Assembly: GCF_024346975.1 (NCBI RefSeq)
Contig: NZ_AP024886.1
Coordinates: 1,030,536-1,094,535 of the forward strand
Direction of reading: 5' to 3'
Length of the DNA: 64,000 nt
From: Vibrio neonatus
GTDB taxonomy: Bacteria > Pseudomonadota > Gammaproteobacteria > Enterobacterales > Vibrionaceae
Part shown: piece after piece, positions 1 to 8,874 of the stretch
How the letters are laid out: every line of letters begins with the position of its first letter
Position numbering within the stretch: position 1 is the first letter of the stretch
The notes under the pieces: generated by a model
The model's input: only the letters and a program-made list of their open reading frames with translations
Told to the model about the DNA's origin: nothing
The model's database searches: none
Program-made: the position numbers and the translations under genes

Positions 1-39
1 TAAAACCGAACAACTTCCCATCTCAGTAAGGATGCAAAG

Positions 40-645
40 ATGAGTAGAAATTGGGTACTGACCCTAATTATCGCCGCCGCACTCGGTTTTGGCGTAAAAA
101 GCTACCTTGATGCGCAAACTCAAAAACAGCAACAGCTCATTCGCGAGCAAGCCAATAACCCGATAGTCACCGGAAAAGACAATCAGCAAATGCCATTGTT
201 TAATCCCAATGATCCGCGCATCAACGTGGTGTATTTTGGTTTTACTCGCTGCCCTGACGTTTGCCCTACTTCATTGGCTATGCTCAGCGCCGCGCTGAAT
301 CAAGTTTCCGAAGAAACGCGCCACAAAATTCGCCCTATTTTAATTACCTTAGATCCTGATCGTGATTCTGGTGATGACGTGGCTCAATACGCCCAATATT
401 TCCATAACAGCTTTGAAGGCTATCGAGCTGAACCGGACATCCTTGATGCTTTAGCCATAAAATATGGCGTAATCCATATCAAAACAGAACTAGAAAACTC
501 AGCGTTAGAATACACCGTAGACCACAGCTCTTATTTTTACTTTCTGGCTCCTGACGGCACAGAAATACTCAAGGTTCCGCACACTCTTACCCCTGCGCCA
601 CTGATTAAAGCTATCAACGATATCACTACGGAGACACCAGCATGA
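40..645 (+). CDS. Sco1/SenC-family copper chaperone
   Basis: Sco proteins are membrane-anchored thioredoxin-fold proteins that deliver copper to, or reduce, the CuA site of cytochrome oxidase on the outer face of the inner membrane. The 201-residue product has one N-terminal membrane anchor (about residues 5-20) and the copper motif CPDVCP with Cys71 and Cys75. A downstream His162, in the VDHSS context, is the expected third ligand. The length is normal for the family. An AAGGA Shine-Dalgarno seven bases before ATG supports this start. Its stop overlaps the start of the PCuAC-type gene by 4 bp, so the two copper proteins are probably co-translated. No oxidase subunit is visible in the window; the upstream neighbour lies outside it. 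Confidence 0.9.
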   Translation: MSRNWVLTLIIAAALGFGVKSYLDAQTQKQQQLIREQANNPIVTGKDNQQMPLFNPNDPRINVVYFGFTRCPDVCPTSLAMLSAALNQVSEETRHKIRPILITLDPDRDSGDDVAQYAQYFHNSFEGYRAEPDILDALAIKYGVIHIKTELENSALEYTVDHSSYFYFLAPDGTEILKVPHTLTPAPLIKAINDITTETPA

Positions 646-1079
646 TCGCACGAATTTCGACCCTTATTTTGTTACTACTTTCGCCACTGGTTTACGCGCA
701 CAATGCAATTACCGTTTCCGATGCATTTGTTAAAGAAACGCCGCCAACGTCAACCACCAGCGCAATTTTCTTAAAAATTGACAACCCGAGCAGTGAAGAT
801 CGCGCCTTAGTTTCTGCCAGCACTCCTGCGGCTAAGATCACTGAACTGCACACCCATGCGATGCAAGATGGAGTAATGAAAATGCGCCAACTAGAACGCA
901 TTGCATTACCTGCTAAAACTGAAACGGTATTAAAGCCGCACAGCTTGCACATTATGCTATTTGATATCACTGAGCCTTTAAAAGAAGGTATGGTGATCCC
1001 TCTTACATTAACCTTTGATAGCGGACGTACTTTGAACCTATCTGTACCGGTTAAAAAAATGAAAATGATGAAACACTAA
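642..1079 (+). CDS. Periplasmic copper chaperone, PCu(A)C family
   Basis: This 145-residue secreted protein has a signal peptide (about residues 1-19, cleavage near VYA-H). It carries the PCuAC copper-binding pattern of spaced His and Met: His-Thr-His-Ala-Met near residue 70, a Met-Lys-Met a few residues later, and HSLHIM near residue 103. PCuAC proteins bind Cu(I) in the periplasm and cooperate with Sco proteins in CuA assembly, which matches the overlapping upstream gene. A Met/Lys/His-rich tail (KKMKMMKH) adds possible copper ligands. The stop codon overlaps the next start (TAATG), placing it in a three-gene translationally coupled unit with an rsgA-type gene. Confidence 0.88.
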   Translation: MIARISTLILLLLSPLVYAHNAITVSDAFVKETPPTSTTSAIFLKIDNPSSEDRALVSASTPAAKITELHTHAMQDGVMKMRQLERIALPAKTETVLKPHSLHIMLFDITEPLKEGMVIPLTLTFDSGRTLNLSVPVKKMKMMKH

Positions 1080-2107
1080 TGAATTTACAACATCTTGGCT
1101 GGCAACCCTTTTTCCAGCAACAATTAACGCTGGATGATTATGAACAGGCTATTGTTGCCAGAGTTAGCGCGCACCACCGCTCCGGTTATCAACTATTAAC
1201 CGAGAGTGAAGAAGTCTCACTGCCTATGCACGACTCACTGCCCGCTATGACAGTGGGTGATTGGGTGCTCCTTGATCATCAAATGCAGTTTCAGCGCTGT
1301 CTTGAGCGAAGCTCGCTGTTTTCTCGTAAAGCAGCAGGCTCGAAATTAGCAGAGCAAAAAATTGCCGCGAACATCGACACCGTTTTTATCGTCATGTCAC
1401 TTAACGATGATTTTAATTTGAGCCGAGTGGAGCGTTATTTAGCTCTTACCAACGAAGCGCAAGTTGAAGCTGTGATTGTATTGACTAAAGCCGATCTTTG
1501 CCCTGATGCGCAGAACTTAAAACAGCAAGTGCAGTCGCTCGATCCTATGCTGCTCATCGAAACGGTAAATGCGCTCGATTACGACAGCGTTAAAGCCCTC
1601 ACCCCTTGGTGTAAGACGGGCAAAACCGTTGCGTTTTTGGGCTCATCAGGGGTAGGTAAATCAACACTGGTGAATACACTGCTGCAAGAGCAGACGCAAC
1701 AAACAGGCGCAATTCGAGAGGATGACAGTAAGGGACGCCATACCACCACAGGGCGTACGATCCACACTATGCCTAGTGGCGGCGTGTTATTAGACACCCC
1801 AGGGATGCGTGAGTTGCAACTGGCGAACGTCAGTCAAGGGCTCAGTGAAACCTTTGCTGAAATTGAAGAGCTTGCAACGCAATGCCGTTTTTCTGACTGC
1901 TCTCATCAAAATGAACCCGGTTGCGCCATTCAAAAAGCGCTACAAGCGGATCAATTAGACGAAAGGCGACTTAATAACTACTTAAAGCTGCAACGTGAAC
2001 AAGCGCGCAACAGTGCTTCTCTGGCTCAGCTTCGCTCGCAAGATAAGCAGTTGGGCAAAATGATTCGCTCTGTACAAAATGAGAATCGATCACGCAAGAA
2101 TAAGTAA
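1079..2107 (+). CDS. rsgA: Ribosome small-subunit-dependent GTPase RsgA
   Basis: RsgA is a circularly permuted GTPase that checks late 30S ribosome maturation. The order G4 (TKAD, about 136-139), G1 (GSSGVGKST, 188-196), G3 (DTPG, 239-242) shows the permuted fold. An OB-like N-terminal region precedes it, and a zinc knuckle (Cys269, Cys274, His276, Cys282) follows with a basic helical C-terminus. At 342 residues it is close to the E. coli enzyme. It overlaps the copper chaperone gene by one base and is followed by a strong terminator. The linkage to copper genes is not the classic rsgA-psd linkage, so this could be a second RsgA-type paralogue; that cannot be settled within the window. Confidence 0.88.
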   Translation: MNLQHLGWQPFFQQQLTLDDYEQAIVARVSAHHRSGYQLLTESEEVSLPMHDSLPAMTVGDWVLLDHQMQFQRCLERSSLFSRKAAGSKLAEQKIAANIDTVFIVMSLNDDFNLSRVERYLALTNEAQVEAVIVLTKADLCPDAQNLKQQVQSLDPMLLIETVNALDYDSVKALTPWCKTGKTVAFLGSSGVGKSTLVNTLLQEQTQQTGAIREDDSKGRHTTTGRTIHTMPSGGVLLDTPGMRELQLANVSQGLSETFAEIEELATQCRFSDCSHQNEPGCAIQKALQADQLDERRLNNYLKLQREQARNSASLAQLRSQDKQLGKMIRSVQNENRSRKNK

Positions 2108-2139
2108 AGTATGTGGAGTGCATAATTTCAGATCAACGG

Positions 2140-2175
2140 ATGCGGGTGAATAGATGCTATTCACCCGCATTTTTT
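2140..2175 (+). terminator. Rho-independent terminator after rsgA
   Basis: A perfect 14-bp stem (2140-2153 with 2157-2170) with a 3-nt loop is followed by a T run (2171-2175). It ends the Sco/PCuAC/rsgA unit. The T run overlaps the stop codon of the convergent amylase gene. The minus-strand side has no T tract. Confidence 0.9.
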
Positions 2176-3559
2176 ATTCCACACCATCACCGACTAAACA
2201 GCGATAGCCTTTTGCCGGCACCGTAAATTCAAGCCTGCCGTCGTCCGGGTAAAGCGCTTGTTGCTCGACTAAATCAAACATCGCTTTCTGCCAACGAATC
2301 CGCACGTTAATCGCAACATCTGACTTATTAATTGCCACTAAACCATTTTCTGCGCGGCTAAACACAATATGTTCGTCGCTGACCTCTAGCACTGTCATCG
2401 GTAAGCTGTGCACATGATTGTGAAAATCAATCAGGGTTTTCATTCTCGGATCTTGCCATGCATTCATCCAGCGCGGATGACCACTGCTATCATTTATTCC
2501 GCTGGTATCAAGGTCGGTATACACCAAAGGCACTCCGCCATCGCGGCACAATATGTAGCAATACCCTAGCCACTCATATTCCTCAGTCATGATCAGCCCT
2601 TGAAACACATCGTTGTTCGGGATGTCATGGGTGATCACAAAAGTGATGGCGCGCTGACGTTTTAACGCTTCACCCACGTTATACGGGTCAATTAACGCTG
2701 ACATGCGCCCTTGCCCCTGTAAGGCTTGATGAACGGTATTAAACAGCGGAAAATCATATGCCCCTAAACGAGTCTTATTTAAATAAGGCTTGAGAAAAAG
2801 CTCATACTCTTGTTTAGTTGCACCGCCATCGGTGATGATTTCACCAAAAATGTGCACCCCTTCGGTGATTTCTTTAGTCCACACCTTGCGCAATTGATCA
2901 ATAGAAATGTGTTTGGCGGCATCAATGCGAAAGCCTTTTACGCCCATCTCTTTCATAGCCAGTAAATAGGCGCGCTGCTGCTCAATCACATGCTCGCAAT
3001 CGCGCAGCGTTGGCAAGCCTGCATCGTGCGGCCCTCCAGTGATGCGGCCATTTTGCACTTGCCATTTGTCGCGCCAATCTTTTATGCCAAACGCTTCTAC
3101 AAAGTCGTTTTCCGTAAACAGCGGACGGCTAAGATCGCCAAACAATCTTAACGATTCATAATATTCAGGATCATCGGCATACGCTTGCAACTCTTGCTGA
3201 CTCGGATATTGTAAATCCGATCGTAGATAAGCCTCATTGGCCATGTGATTAAACACCACATCCACATACACGCGAATACCGTGTTCATTTAAGCAAGTCA
3301 TCATCGAGCGAAAATCTAGAGTATTGCCCAGTTCGTTATCAATGATTCGATAATCTTGTGGCTGATAGCGTTGCCACCATGCCGTACCTGTTTTGTGCTT
3401 CAAGGATTTCATCGGTGGAGACACTAACACCGTTTTGTAGCCAAGCTGACTAATGTGCTCGGCACGCTCTGCAATCGTTTTATAAGGCCAATCAAACGCA
3501 TGTAAGATAACATCCGTCGCCTGCGCAGAGTTCTGATTCAAAGTAATTGGGTTCAACAT
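2174..3559 (-). CDS. Alpha-amylase family (GH13) protein, cytoplasmic
   Basis: GH13 enzymes hydrolyse or transfer alpha-glucan chains. The 461-residue protein has no signal peptide, so it should act on internal maltodextrin or glycogen. Conserved GH13 regions appear in order: DVVFNH (100-105), GFRIDAAKH (209-217, nucleophile Asp213), FGEI with acid/base Glu240, and THD with transition-state Asp312. The remainder forms the (beta/alpha)8 barrel and a C-terminal beta domain. It is the short, single-domain type of amylase. It stands alone, convergent with rsgA. Its upstream region carries a TAGGATGA motif shared with the mal/glg genes further along, suggesting MalT control by inference. Exact specificity (amylase or maltogenic) is not determinable. 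Confidence 0.85.
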   Translation of the reverse strand: MLNPITLNQNSAQATDVILHAFDWPYKTIAERAEHISQLGYKTVLVSPPMKSLKHKTGTAWWQRYQPQDYRIIDNELGNTLDFRSMMTCLNEHGIRVYVDVVFNHMANEAYLRSDLQYPSQQELQAYADDPEYYESLRLFGDLSRPLFTENDFVEAFGIKDWRDKWQVQNGRITGGPHDAGLPTLRDCEHVIEQQRAYLLAMKEMGVKGFRIDAAKHISIDQLRKVWTKEITEGVHIFGEIITDGGATKQEYELFLKPYLNKTRLGAYDFPLFNTVHQALQGQGRMSALIDPYNVGEALKRQRAITFVITHDIPNNDVFQGLIMTEEYEWLGYCYILCRDGGVPLVYTDLDTSGINDSSGHPRWMNAWQDPRMKTLIDFHNHVHSLPMTVLEVSDEHIVFSRAENGLVAINKSDVAINVRIRWQKAMFDLVEQQALYPDDGRLEFTVPAKGYRCLVGDGVE

Positions 3560-3910
3560 AAAACACCTTTTACAACTTAAGCTGTTTTCAGCCAGTTACT
3601 ATACCCTACAAGATGCATGCCATAGCGAAAATCATCCTAAATTCATTATTCATAGGGTGGATGAATGATTGTATAGGGTGGAAATGGCTCATTCGTTTTT
3701 ATCGATAAAGTATGAGAAGAGGGCTTAGTTAGCACATTTATCTTTATATTATCTCATCTATAGTGATACTGTGCATAGCAACACCTACAATTCAGATAAT
3801 AATGTCATAGGTTAAATTCTCTCTATCTACCAAAAAACTAAACTATCACCGCACTTATTCTCTGAATTCGAATTTTAAAGACCGGTGAGAGATAACTCAA
3901 AGTGTGTTTA
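3560..3910. promoter_or_regulatory. Intergenic region upstream of the amylase gene, with MalT-box-like motifs
   Basis: No gene was found in these 351 bases. The minus-strand octamer TAGGATGA lies at 3632-3639, about 75 bp before the amylase start. It contains the GGATGA core of the enterobacterial MalT box and recurs near glgB and malQ. A plus-strand GGATGA is at 3659-3664. The decamer ATAGGGTGGA occurs twice, at 3652-3661 and 3673-3682, 21 bp apart. These look like an activator-binding array, but the assignment to MalT is inference. Confidence 0.45.
3652..3682 (+). repeat. 21-bp-spaced direct repeat of ATAGGGTGGA
   Basis: Two exact copies of a 10-bp motif (3652-3661, 3673-3682) are placed two helical turns apart, upstream of the amylase gene. 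The phasing suggests a transcription-factor array on one face of the DNA. Confidence 0.6.
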
Positions 3911-4330
3911 TTAACGCCACGGCGCTTTTAACCTTGGTTTTTGATTTCTGGGATCGCTGGCAGGTTTGCCTCCCAACTTTAAACCTAAATAATACATATG
4001 CGCGGTAAACTCATTTACGCCGTCATTAATACATAACTGCTCAAATATTTTATCCGCCGTATCTTTGGCAGTTGCTGGCAAATATTCACAGCGTAACAAC
4101 TGATAAAGCGCGTCATGCACTAATGATGCTCGCATATTTTGCGTGGTATCAACTACAGGCCCAGACGGACCATCCCAAGCATATCCTGAACGAATAGTTA
4201 GCCATCCATCTAGGTTTAAACTAATAAATTCCATCTCTATGGCTTGCGGCGGAAATACCTCTAATTTAATCACAAACTGCTCGGCTAATTGATACTTATA
4301 ACCTGCGCGATACAAAATATGTTCGGACAT
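3911..4330 (-). CDS. DUF1353 family protein
   Basis: This 139-residue soluble protein resembles the DUF1353 family, small proteins of unknown function found in phages and in bacterial chromosomes. Family-like features are the aromatic strand stretch SGYAWDGPSGP (around residue 69) and the helix ASLVHDALYQLL (about 88-99) with its conserved His-Asp. No signal peptide or membrane segment is seen. Neighbours give no functional hint, since it stands alone between the amylase gene and a divergent M15 peptidase. No other phage gene is present nearby, so a prophage origin is not supported. Confidence 0.7.
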   Translation of the reverse strand: MSEHILYRAGYKYQLAEQFVIKLEVFPPQAIEMEFISLNLDGWLTIRSGYAWDGPSGPVVDTTQNMRASLVHDALYQLLRCEYLPATAKDTADKIFEQLCINDGVNEFTAHMYYLGLKLGGKPASDPRNQKPRLKAPWR

Positions 4331-4518
4331 TGAATTTGCCTTTATTGATAAATGCTTAAGTCAATACATCGATAAATACATTAGTAAATCTAGTGCATTC
4401 TGTTTTAAATCCCCTGCTGTTATTTAAGCAATTTGTAGTGCGTTATTTAATTCGTGAGTTAGATCAAAATTCTTATTTCCGTCTATACTCCAAACACTAG
4501 ATACAAAGGAGAAGTATC

Positions 4519-5157
4519 ATGATTCGTCTTGTTTGCCTGTTATTTTGTGCCCTTAGTTTTAGTGTTTATTCCAATGATTATCTTAAGCTGTACGAATCGG
4601 AAAATGAACTAGAATACAATGACTTAGTCATCAGTGTGAAAGGCTATAAAGTGCCCACTCGCGCCGCCTTTAGAGGCTGGATGTTAATGAATCGCGCCGA
4701 AGATAGGGTAAAAGAAATTGCCCAACAACTTAAAGACGCGGGCATTACCGAAGTCCCACTAAAAACCATGCCCATGCACCTTATTCTGTTACAAGGCACC
4801 AACTGGGCCATGAACGGAACCGCCGTCTTTAACATCCCAGATCGTAAGCTAGTACCGAATATGGTGCGCACTGTGAAGTTTATCCAGCAACATGTCGAGC
4901 CTGTATTGGGGCCTCTGGTGCCGGTTTCTGGTGATAGAACTCAGTATTATAACCAAACCTCTGGCGGGGCGACCAAAAGTAAGCACTTAAGCTTCTGCGC
5001 TCTCGATCTGGTGCCGATCAACGATATCAGTCGTGAAGAGCTACATAAAAAGTTGTGGGGGATCTACAAAAGTGAAGGCAAAAAGAATGATATGGGAATG
5101 GGACTCTATTCTGGGGTACGTTTTCACATAGATACTTGCGGATATAGAAATTGGTAA
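4519..5157 (+). CDS. Secreted M15-type peptidase (YcbK-like murein peptidase)
   Basis: The 212-residue protein has a signal peptide (about 1-18). Its C-terminal part matches the M15 zinc peptidase pattern: SGDR (137-140), YNQTSGGATKSKH with His156, a following Asp163 (CALDL), and a final RFHID with His203. His/Asp/His is the usual zinc triad of D-Ala-D-Ala carboxypeptidase-like murein hydrolases. It probably trims peptidoglycan cross-links or side chains in the periplasm. The N-terminal 110 residues are less conserved and may bind substrate. GGAG about ten bases before ATG supports the start. It is monocistronic and closed by the shared terminator downstream. Confidence 0.75.
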   Translation: MIRLVCLLFCALSFSVYSNDYLKLYESENELEYNDLVISVKGYKVPTRAAFRGWMLMNRAEDRVKEIAQQLKDAGITEVPLKTMPMHLILLQGTNWAMNGTAVFNIPDRKLVPNMVRTVKFIQQHVEPVLGPLVPVSGDRTQYYNQTSGGATKSKHLSFCALDLVPINDISREELHKKLWGIYKSEGKKNDMGMGLYSGVRFHIDTCGYRNW

Positions 5158-5187
5158 GCGTGACACTGTATTGGATACATTGAAAAC

Positions 5188-5228
5188 AAAAACAGGGTTC
5201 TAAACCTTAGCTTAGGACCCTGTTTCTT
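5188..5228. terminator. Bidirectional terminator between the M15 peptidase gene and queE
   Basis: A 13-bp stem (5191-5203 with 5212-5224, one G-T wobble) is flanked by A-rich sequence on the left and T-rich sequence on the right. It serves the plus-strand peptidase gene and the convergent minus-strand queDE unit. Confidence 0.85.
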
Positions 5229-5255
5229 TGTCTACTTGACGACTCTCAGCTTTAA

Positions 5256-5921
5256 CTAAGCGATATTCAAATACTTATGCGTTTGTACCGATAAACGCCA
5301 ATTATTGGCAATACAAGTATCAATGCACAGCTTGGTTGCTCTCGGCTTTTGGCTAATTGGTTGCAACAAAATCTCAGTATTAGGCTGTAACTGACTGCTT
5401 GCCAATAGCGCTTTTAAATCTTCAATATCCGATTGCGTGCCCACTGGGTGTTTTACTTCATTGGCTCTCGCCATCGCACTAGCTTGAATAGGTAATTTAC
5501 CTTTCATGCCAATTTTTGGCGAAACCGTCACCCAAGTATTTGCAGTTGCTTGAATGGCAAAGGTGCCACTGGTTTCAATTTGGCAACGAAACCCGTGTTT
5601 TTCTAACAGAGTCGTAAGTGGCAACAAGTCATACTGACACGGCTCGCCACCGGTAATGACCACATGTTTGGCACTATAATGTGCTAAACAATAAGTCACT
5701 AAATCTTGTTCTGACTGCTGGCACCAAAACTCATCATCGCCCGATTTAGCAATAATGGTTCCAAAATCAGTTTGTTTCTCTTCCAACACATCCCAAGTTT
5801 GCTTAGTGTCACACCAAGCACAGCCTACAGGGCAACCTTGCAAGCGAATAAAAATAGACGGCACACCGGTAAAGAAGCCTTCACCTTGGATAGTTTCAAA
5901 GATCTCGTTAATTTTTAACAC
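5256..5921 (-). CDS. queE: 7-carboxy-7-deazaguanine synthase QueE
   Basis: QueE is the radical-SAM enzyme that rearranges 6-carboxytetrahydropterin to 7-carboxy-7-deazaguanine in queuosine synthesis. The N-terminal part has the shortened cluster-binding motif with Cys30, Cys34 and Cys37 (GCPVGCAWCDTK). TGGEP (SAM-binding GGE motif) lies about 60 residues later. The length of 221 residues matches the E. coli-type protein. It begins 1 bp after the queD stop, so queD-queE is an operon in pathway order. queC, the next enzyme, lies 56 kb away in this window. Confidence 0.95.
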   Translation of the reverse strand: MLKINEIFETIQGEGFFTGVPSIFIRLQGCPVGCAWCDTKQTWDVLEEKQTDFGTIIAKSGDDEFWCQQSEQDLVTYCLAHYSAKHVVITGGEPCQYDLLPLTTLLEKHGFRCQIETSGTFAIQATANTWVTVSPKIGMKGKLPIQASAMARANEVKHPVGTQSDIEDLKALLASSQLQPNTEILLQPISQKPRATKLCIDTCIANNWRLSVQTHKYLNIA

Positions 5922-5922
5922 G

Positions 5923-6285
5923 TTATTCGCCCGTGTAAATGCAACCAGCAGTGCACGTTTCTTTGATTTCTACTTTGCTCAAAAGCGGCAATAATGGTTT
6001 AGTTTGCTCAAAGACCCATTTTGCCAGCACTTCACTGGTTGGGTTTTCTAACCCTTCGATGTCATTTAGGTAATGATGATCAAGGCGGTCATAAATCGGT
6101 TTAAAGCTCTGTTTTACATCCCCAAAATCAATGATCCAACCGGTGTGTTGATCCACTTCCCCTTTTAAATAAAGGCGAACTAAAAATGAATGTCCGTGTA
6201 AACGTCCACATTTGTGCCCATCAGGTACGTGAGGTAATTTGTGGGCCGCTTCAAACATAAATTCTTTGTAGATTTCAGTAGTCAT
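5923..6285 (-). CDS. queD: 6-carboxy-5,6,7,8-tetrahydropterin synthase QueD
   Basis: QueD converts dihydroneopterin triphosphate to 6-carboxytetrahydropterin, the first committed queuosine step. Zinc ligands His15, His30 and His32 (AAHK and LHGHS) are present, with the catalytic Cys26 (HKCGRLHG). The His-His pair (LDHHYL) and a C-terminal Glu (IKETCTAGC) complete the site. The 120-residue length is typical. It is the first gene of queD-queE. I saw no preQ1 aptamer in the short leader. Confidence 0.95.
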   Translation of the reverse strand: MTTEIYKEFMFEAAHKLPHVPDGHKCGRLHGHSFLVRLYLKGEVDQHTGWIIDFGDVKQSFKPIYDRLDHHYLNDIEGLENPTSEVLAKWVFEQTKPLLPLLSKVEIKETCTAGCIYTGE

Positions 6286-6400
6286 TGGGGTCTTCTGTAA
6301 GTTGAGTCAATTTGAACAAAAAGATAAGGGCACGAATTGTAGCAAGTTTACACAAAACCCCCAATCAAAATTGGCTGTCTGCCCAGCGAATTATTGGTAT

Positions 6401-6434
6401 CAAATAGAAAAGCAGAGCTAATAATAGCTCTGCT
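6401..6434 (-). terminator. Rho-independent terminator of the porin gene
   Basis: Reading the minus strand, a perfect 10-bp stem (6425-6434 with 6411-6420, 4-nt loop) is followed by TTTCTATTT. It lies about 38 bp after the porin stop. Confidence 0.85.
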
Positions 6435-6471
6435 TTGATGGGGGTGACAAAAGATGTTCTAAGAAAAAGAA

Positions 6472-7464
6472 TTATAGATAGTAACGAACACCTAGTGCGT
6501 AGCGATCATCATCGCTTGAGATATCATCGCCCAAATCAATTTGATAAGCAGCGTAGCCGACAAATGTTGGCGTAAAGTCATATTCAACCTGCAACGCCAT
6601 CTGACTCAACTGAGTTTCGTTGTTGTCGTCATCTTCAATGCTCTCATAGTTAACAGAGAAGTTGAGGCTGTTTGCCAATGCATAAGCAACGATGGCTTCG
6701 ATATTGGTTGTATCAAAATCACCATAAAACTTACTGCCCATTTCATATACACCCGCTACGTACAGACCGTCGCCGTAGCTGCCATATTTAGCCGATAAAA
6801 GGTTTGCCATTGCATCATCATTTTGGCCTGTTTTAGAGCCAGTGGTAAAACCATAACCGACCATAAACTTGCTGAAATTAGCCGACACCGTTACCTGAGC
6901 ACGATCGCCGTAGTTGCCATTTTGCCCCTGCCAACCTAAACCAAAGTCTAAGCCAAATGAATCAAAGTCTAAGCCTTTACGATACGAGAGCATTCTTTCA
7001 GCACGAGCCGTACCTAGATTACCGCCATCAACATATAAGAAGTCATTGGCAAACGCGATTGGCAAATCCGCAATACCACCCACATCATAGTAAGGTGACC
7101 ATTGCGTTCCACCTACCACTCGACCCCACATGTCGTGTGTAACACCGATGTAGCCCAAACGAGTTTTAAATGATTCTCCACCGCCTTCAAGCATATTCAA
7201 CTGCCACTCACCCTTTGCGTCAGCGGTAAAGCCTCCACCAAGGTCTTGAGTTGCATTAAAGTTGATACGAGGTGACAAAGACTCAATGACTAAATCATCA
7301 TCGGTAATATATGCGTCATCATTTGAATCTGGATTACCTAAACCAACAGAAACGTGTCCGCCTAAGGAGAAAGTAGTACCGCCATTATTATACAACTCTA
7401 CAGCGAAAGCCTGACCGCTAAATGCGATACCTGCAATTACACTTGCTAATACTGTCTTTTTCAT
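6472..7464 (-). CDS. Gram-negative outer-membrane porin (OmpU-like)
   Basis: This 330-residue trimeric-porin-type protein has a signal peptide (about 1-22, ending QAFA) and a mature start VELYNNGG, typical of Vibrio porins. Alternating short beta strands follow, with acidic loops (for example EDDDNNET). The C-terminal strand ends YALGVRYYL. A terminal Leu instead of the common Phe is slightly unusual but keeps the beta-signal pattern. It should form a 16-stranded general diffusion channel for small hydrophilic solutes. It is monocistronic with its own terminator and a long upstream region containing short tandem repeats. Confidence 0.9.
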   Translation of the reverse strand: MKKTVLASVIAGIAFSGQAFAVELYNNGGTTFSLGGHVSVGLGNPDSNDDAYITDDDLVIESLSPRINFNATQDLGGGFTADAKGEWQLNMLEGGGESFKTRLGYIGVTHDMWGRVVGGTQWSPYYDVGGIADLPIAFANDFLYVDGGNLGTARAERMLSYRKGLDFDSFGLDFGLGWQGQNGNYGDRAQVTVSANFSKFMVGYGFTTGSKTGQNDDAMANLLSAKYGSYGDGLYVAGVYEMGSKFYGDFDTTNIEAIVAYALANSLNFSVNYESIEDDDNNETQLSQMALQVEYDFTPTFVGYAAYQIDLGDDISSDDDRYALGVRYYL

Positions 7465-8122
7465 AATGTCTTTCCGTTTACCTATGTGTATAAAGATATG
7501 TGTATAAAAGTATGTATAGTTTTGTAAGCTGTTTTAAAACACTGTTAATATCGAAAATCTTAATCGATTTATTTATGATTATATGAAAATTGCTAACCGC
7601 TCATTTGCTTTCAGCAATTTACTGCAGAAGATAAATACCCTTTCACCTCCTTTGATTTTTAGTCAATATATAAAACAATGCGCTATATAATGGCCAGAAT
7701 TACAGATTGCCTTTTGTAAAAGCGTAGTAACGTTTCTTTAATAAACCAAATAAAAAGCGTGCATAGATCACACATTATGTATGTTATGCAGCATTTGTTA
7801 CTTTAATTATTAAAGCAGTTACCTTTATTAAGCGGATTAATAGAAGTAATGGAAAATCAGGAAAATGATTTTAAGATAGAAATCAGTCGCTATTATCTAG
7901 AATAAGGTTGCAATATTTCGGCTAGAAATAACAAGAATAATCGCGATAAAAAGTTAACTTTAATTGAGCGAAAATAGGTATTTTGAAGTAGGATATTGGT
8001 ATATACGATATACATAATCACCGTATATAAATTGAATAATTCAAAAGAAGATCGAATGCTTGGTTAAACCCTTAGGACTTGCTCTTTTTTAATGAAAAGA
8101 TACAAGCCCTAAAGTTATCTGG
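7465..8122. other. Long AT-rich intergenic region upstream of the porin
   Basis: No credible gene occurs in these 658 bases. The first part is the porin leader with a tandem motif at 7483-7519. A CRP-like half-site (AGATCACA, about 7765-7772) lies further up; its other half is poor. An imperfect hairpin near 8065-8112 follows the methyltransferase stop but has no clear T tract. No promoter could be called with confidence. Confidence 0.5.
7483..7519. repeat. Short tandem repeat in the porin leader
   Basis: The motif TATGTGTATAAA occurs twice with a 14-bp period, and a shortened third copy (TATGTATAG) follows. The array is about 20-55 bp upstream of the porin start, overlapping the likely promoter or 5' untranslated region. 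Confidence 0.6.
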
Positions 8123-8701
8123 TTACTTATACGCCACACCCATTAATACTGGTTTTGATGTGCCGTCAGCCAATGTAATCTCAAATGGGATTGAAATTTC
8201 GATATCGTTGAAGCCTGCGCTATGCAGCATAGTGTGCGCCGATTCTTGAGTTAAACCGTCGCTACCATCCTCACTTAACCAGTCCCAATGAACAAAAATA
8301 CCCTGCTCATCTAATAGGGAATGAATAATGGTTGCCGTTTCTTGAAAACTTGCCACAAAACCACACACGGATGAGGCCACAACAAGATCAAATTGTTTTC
8401 TAAAGGCTGGATGCTGTGCCACTAAACCACGAGTTAAGTAATCAACCACTGGCTCTACATTAGCCAAGGTCTTTTTATCCAACTCCTCAATCATCGCTTC
8501 TGAAGCATCAAGAGCAACGATGCTGCGCACCAAAGGAGCCATTTGTTGACTCAATAAGCCAGTACCACAACCAAAATCTAATACGTTAGCGCCTTGCAAT
8601 GAATGAAGCGCTTGCAGTTCAGCAAATACTAGGTCTGAAAATTGAGTGGTTGCTGGGTTTGCTTCCCACTCAGTAGCATAATCATCCCAATTGTGCACCA
8701 T
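8123..8701 (-). CDS. Class I SAM-dependent methyltransferase
   Basis: The protein carries the SAM-binding motif I VLDFGCGTG and an acidic residue ending the next strand (VALDASEAMI). The motif-II-like stretch FDLVVASSVCGF follows, all in Rossmann order. The substrate is unknown. I chose ATG at 8701, giving 192 residues, because AAGGA sits about 11-12 bases before it. The in-frame ATG at 8713 directly abuts that Shine-Dalgarno. It is divergent from a LysR-type regulator, and such pairs are commonly regulator and target. No neighbouring pathway gene helps identify the substrate. Confidence 0.78.
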   Translation of the reverse strand: MVHNWDDYATEWEANPATTQFSDLVFAELQALHSLQGANVLDFGCGTGLLSQQMAPLVRSIVALDASEAMIEELDKKTLANVEPVVDYLTRGLVAQHPAFRKQFDLVVASSVCGFVASFQETATIIHSLLDEQGIFVHWDWLSEDGSDGLTQESAHTMLHSAGFNDIEISIPFEITLADGTSKPVLMGVAYK

Positions 8702-8874
8702 GTGACTATCCATCCTTAAAACTGTTTCTTAAGCTGAGTAAAGCAAATCTTGATAAAAAAAGATACCAAATTACCTTTAATACAAGGAGATATCAGCTTT
8801 AGATCATGCCTTGCTTGATTTTTCAGCATCCAATCAGGTAGTTTGGATATTTACATATTTGCAAAAGAGATCCA

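Noticed and set aside
3911..4330. Prophage remnant suggested by the DUF1353 gene
   Set aside because: No other phage gene, attachment site or integrase is near; the family also occurs as ordinary chromosomal genes.
6286..6400. preQ1 riboswitch in front of queD
   Set aside because: No hairpin with the A-rich tail and conserved loop bases of a preQ1 aptamer could be drawn.
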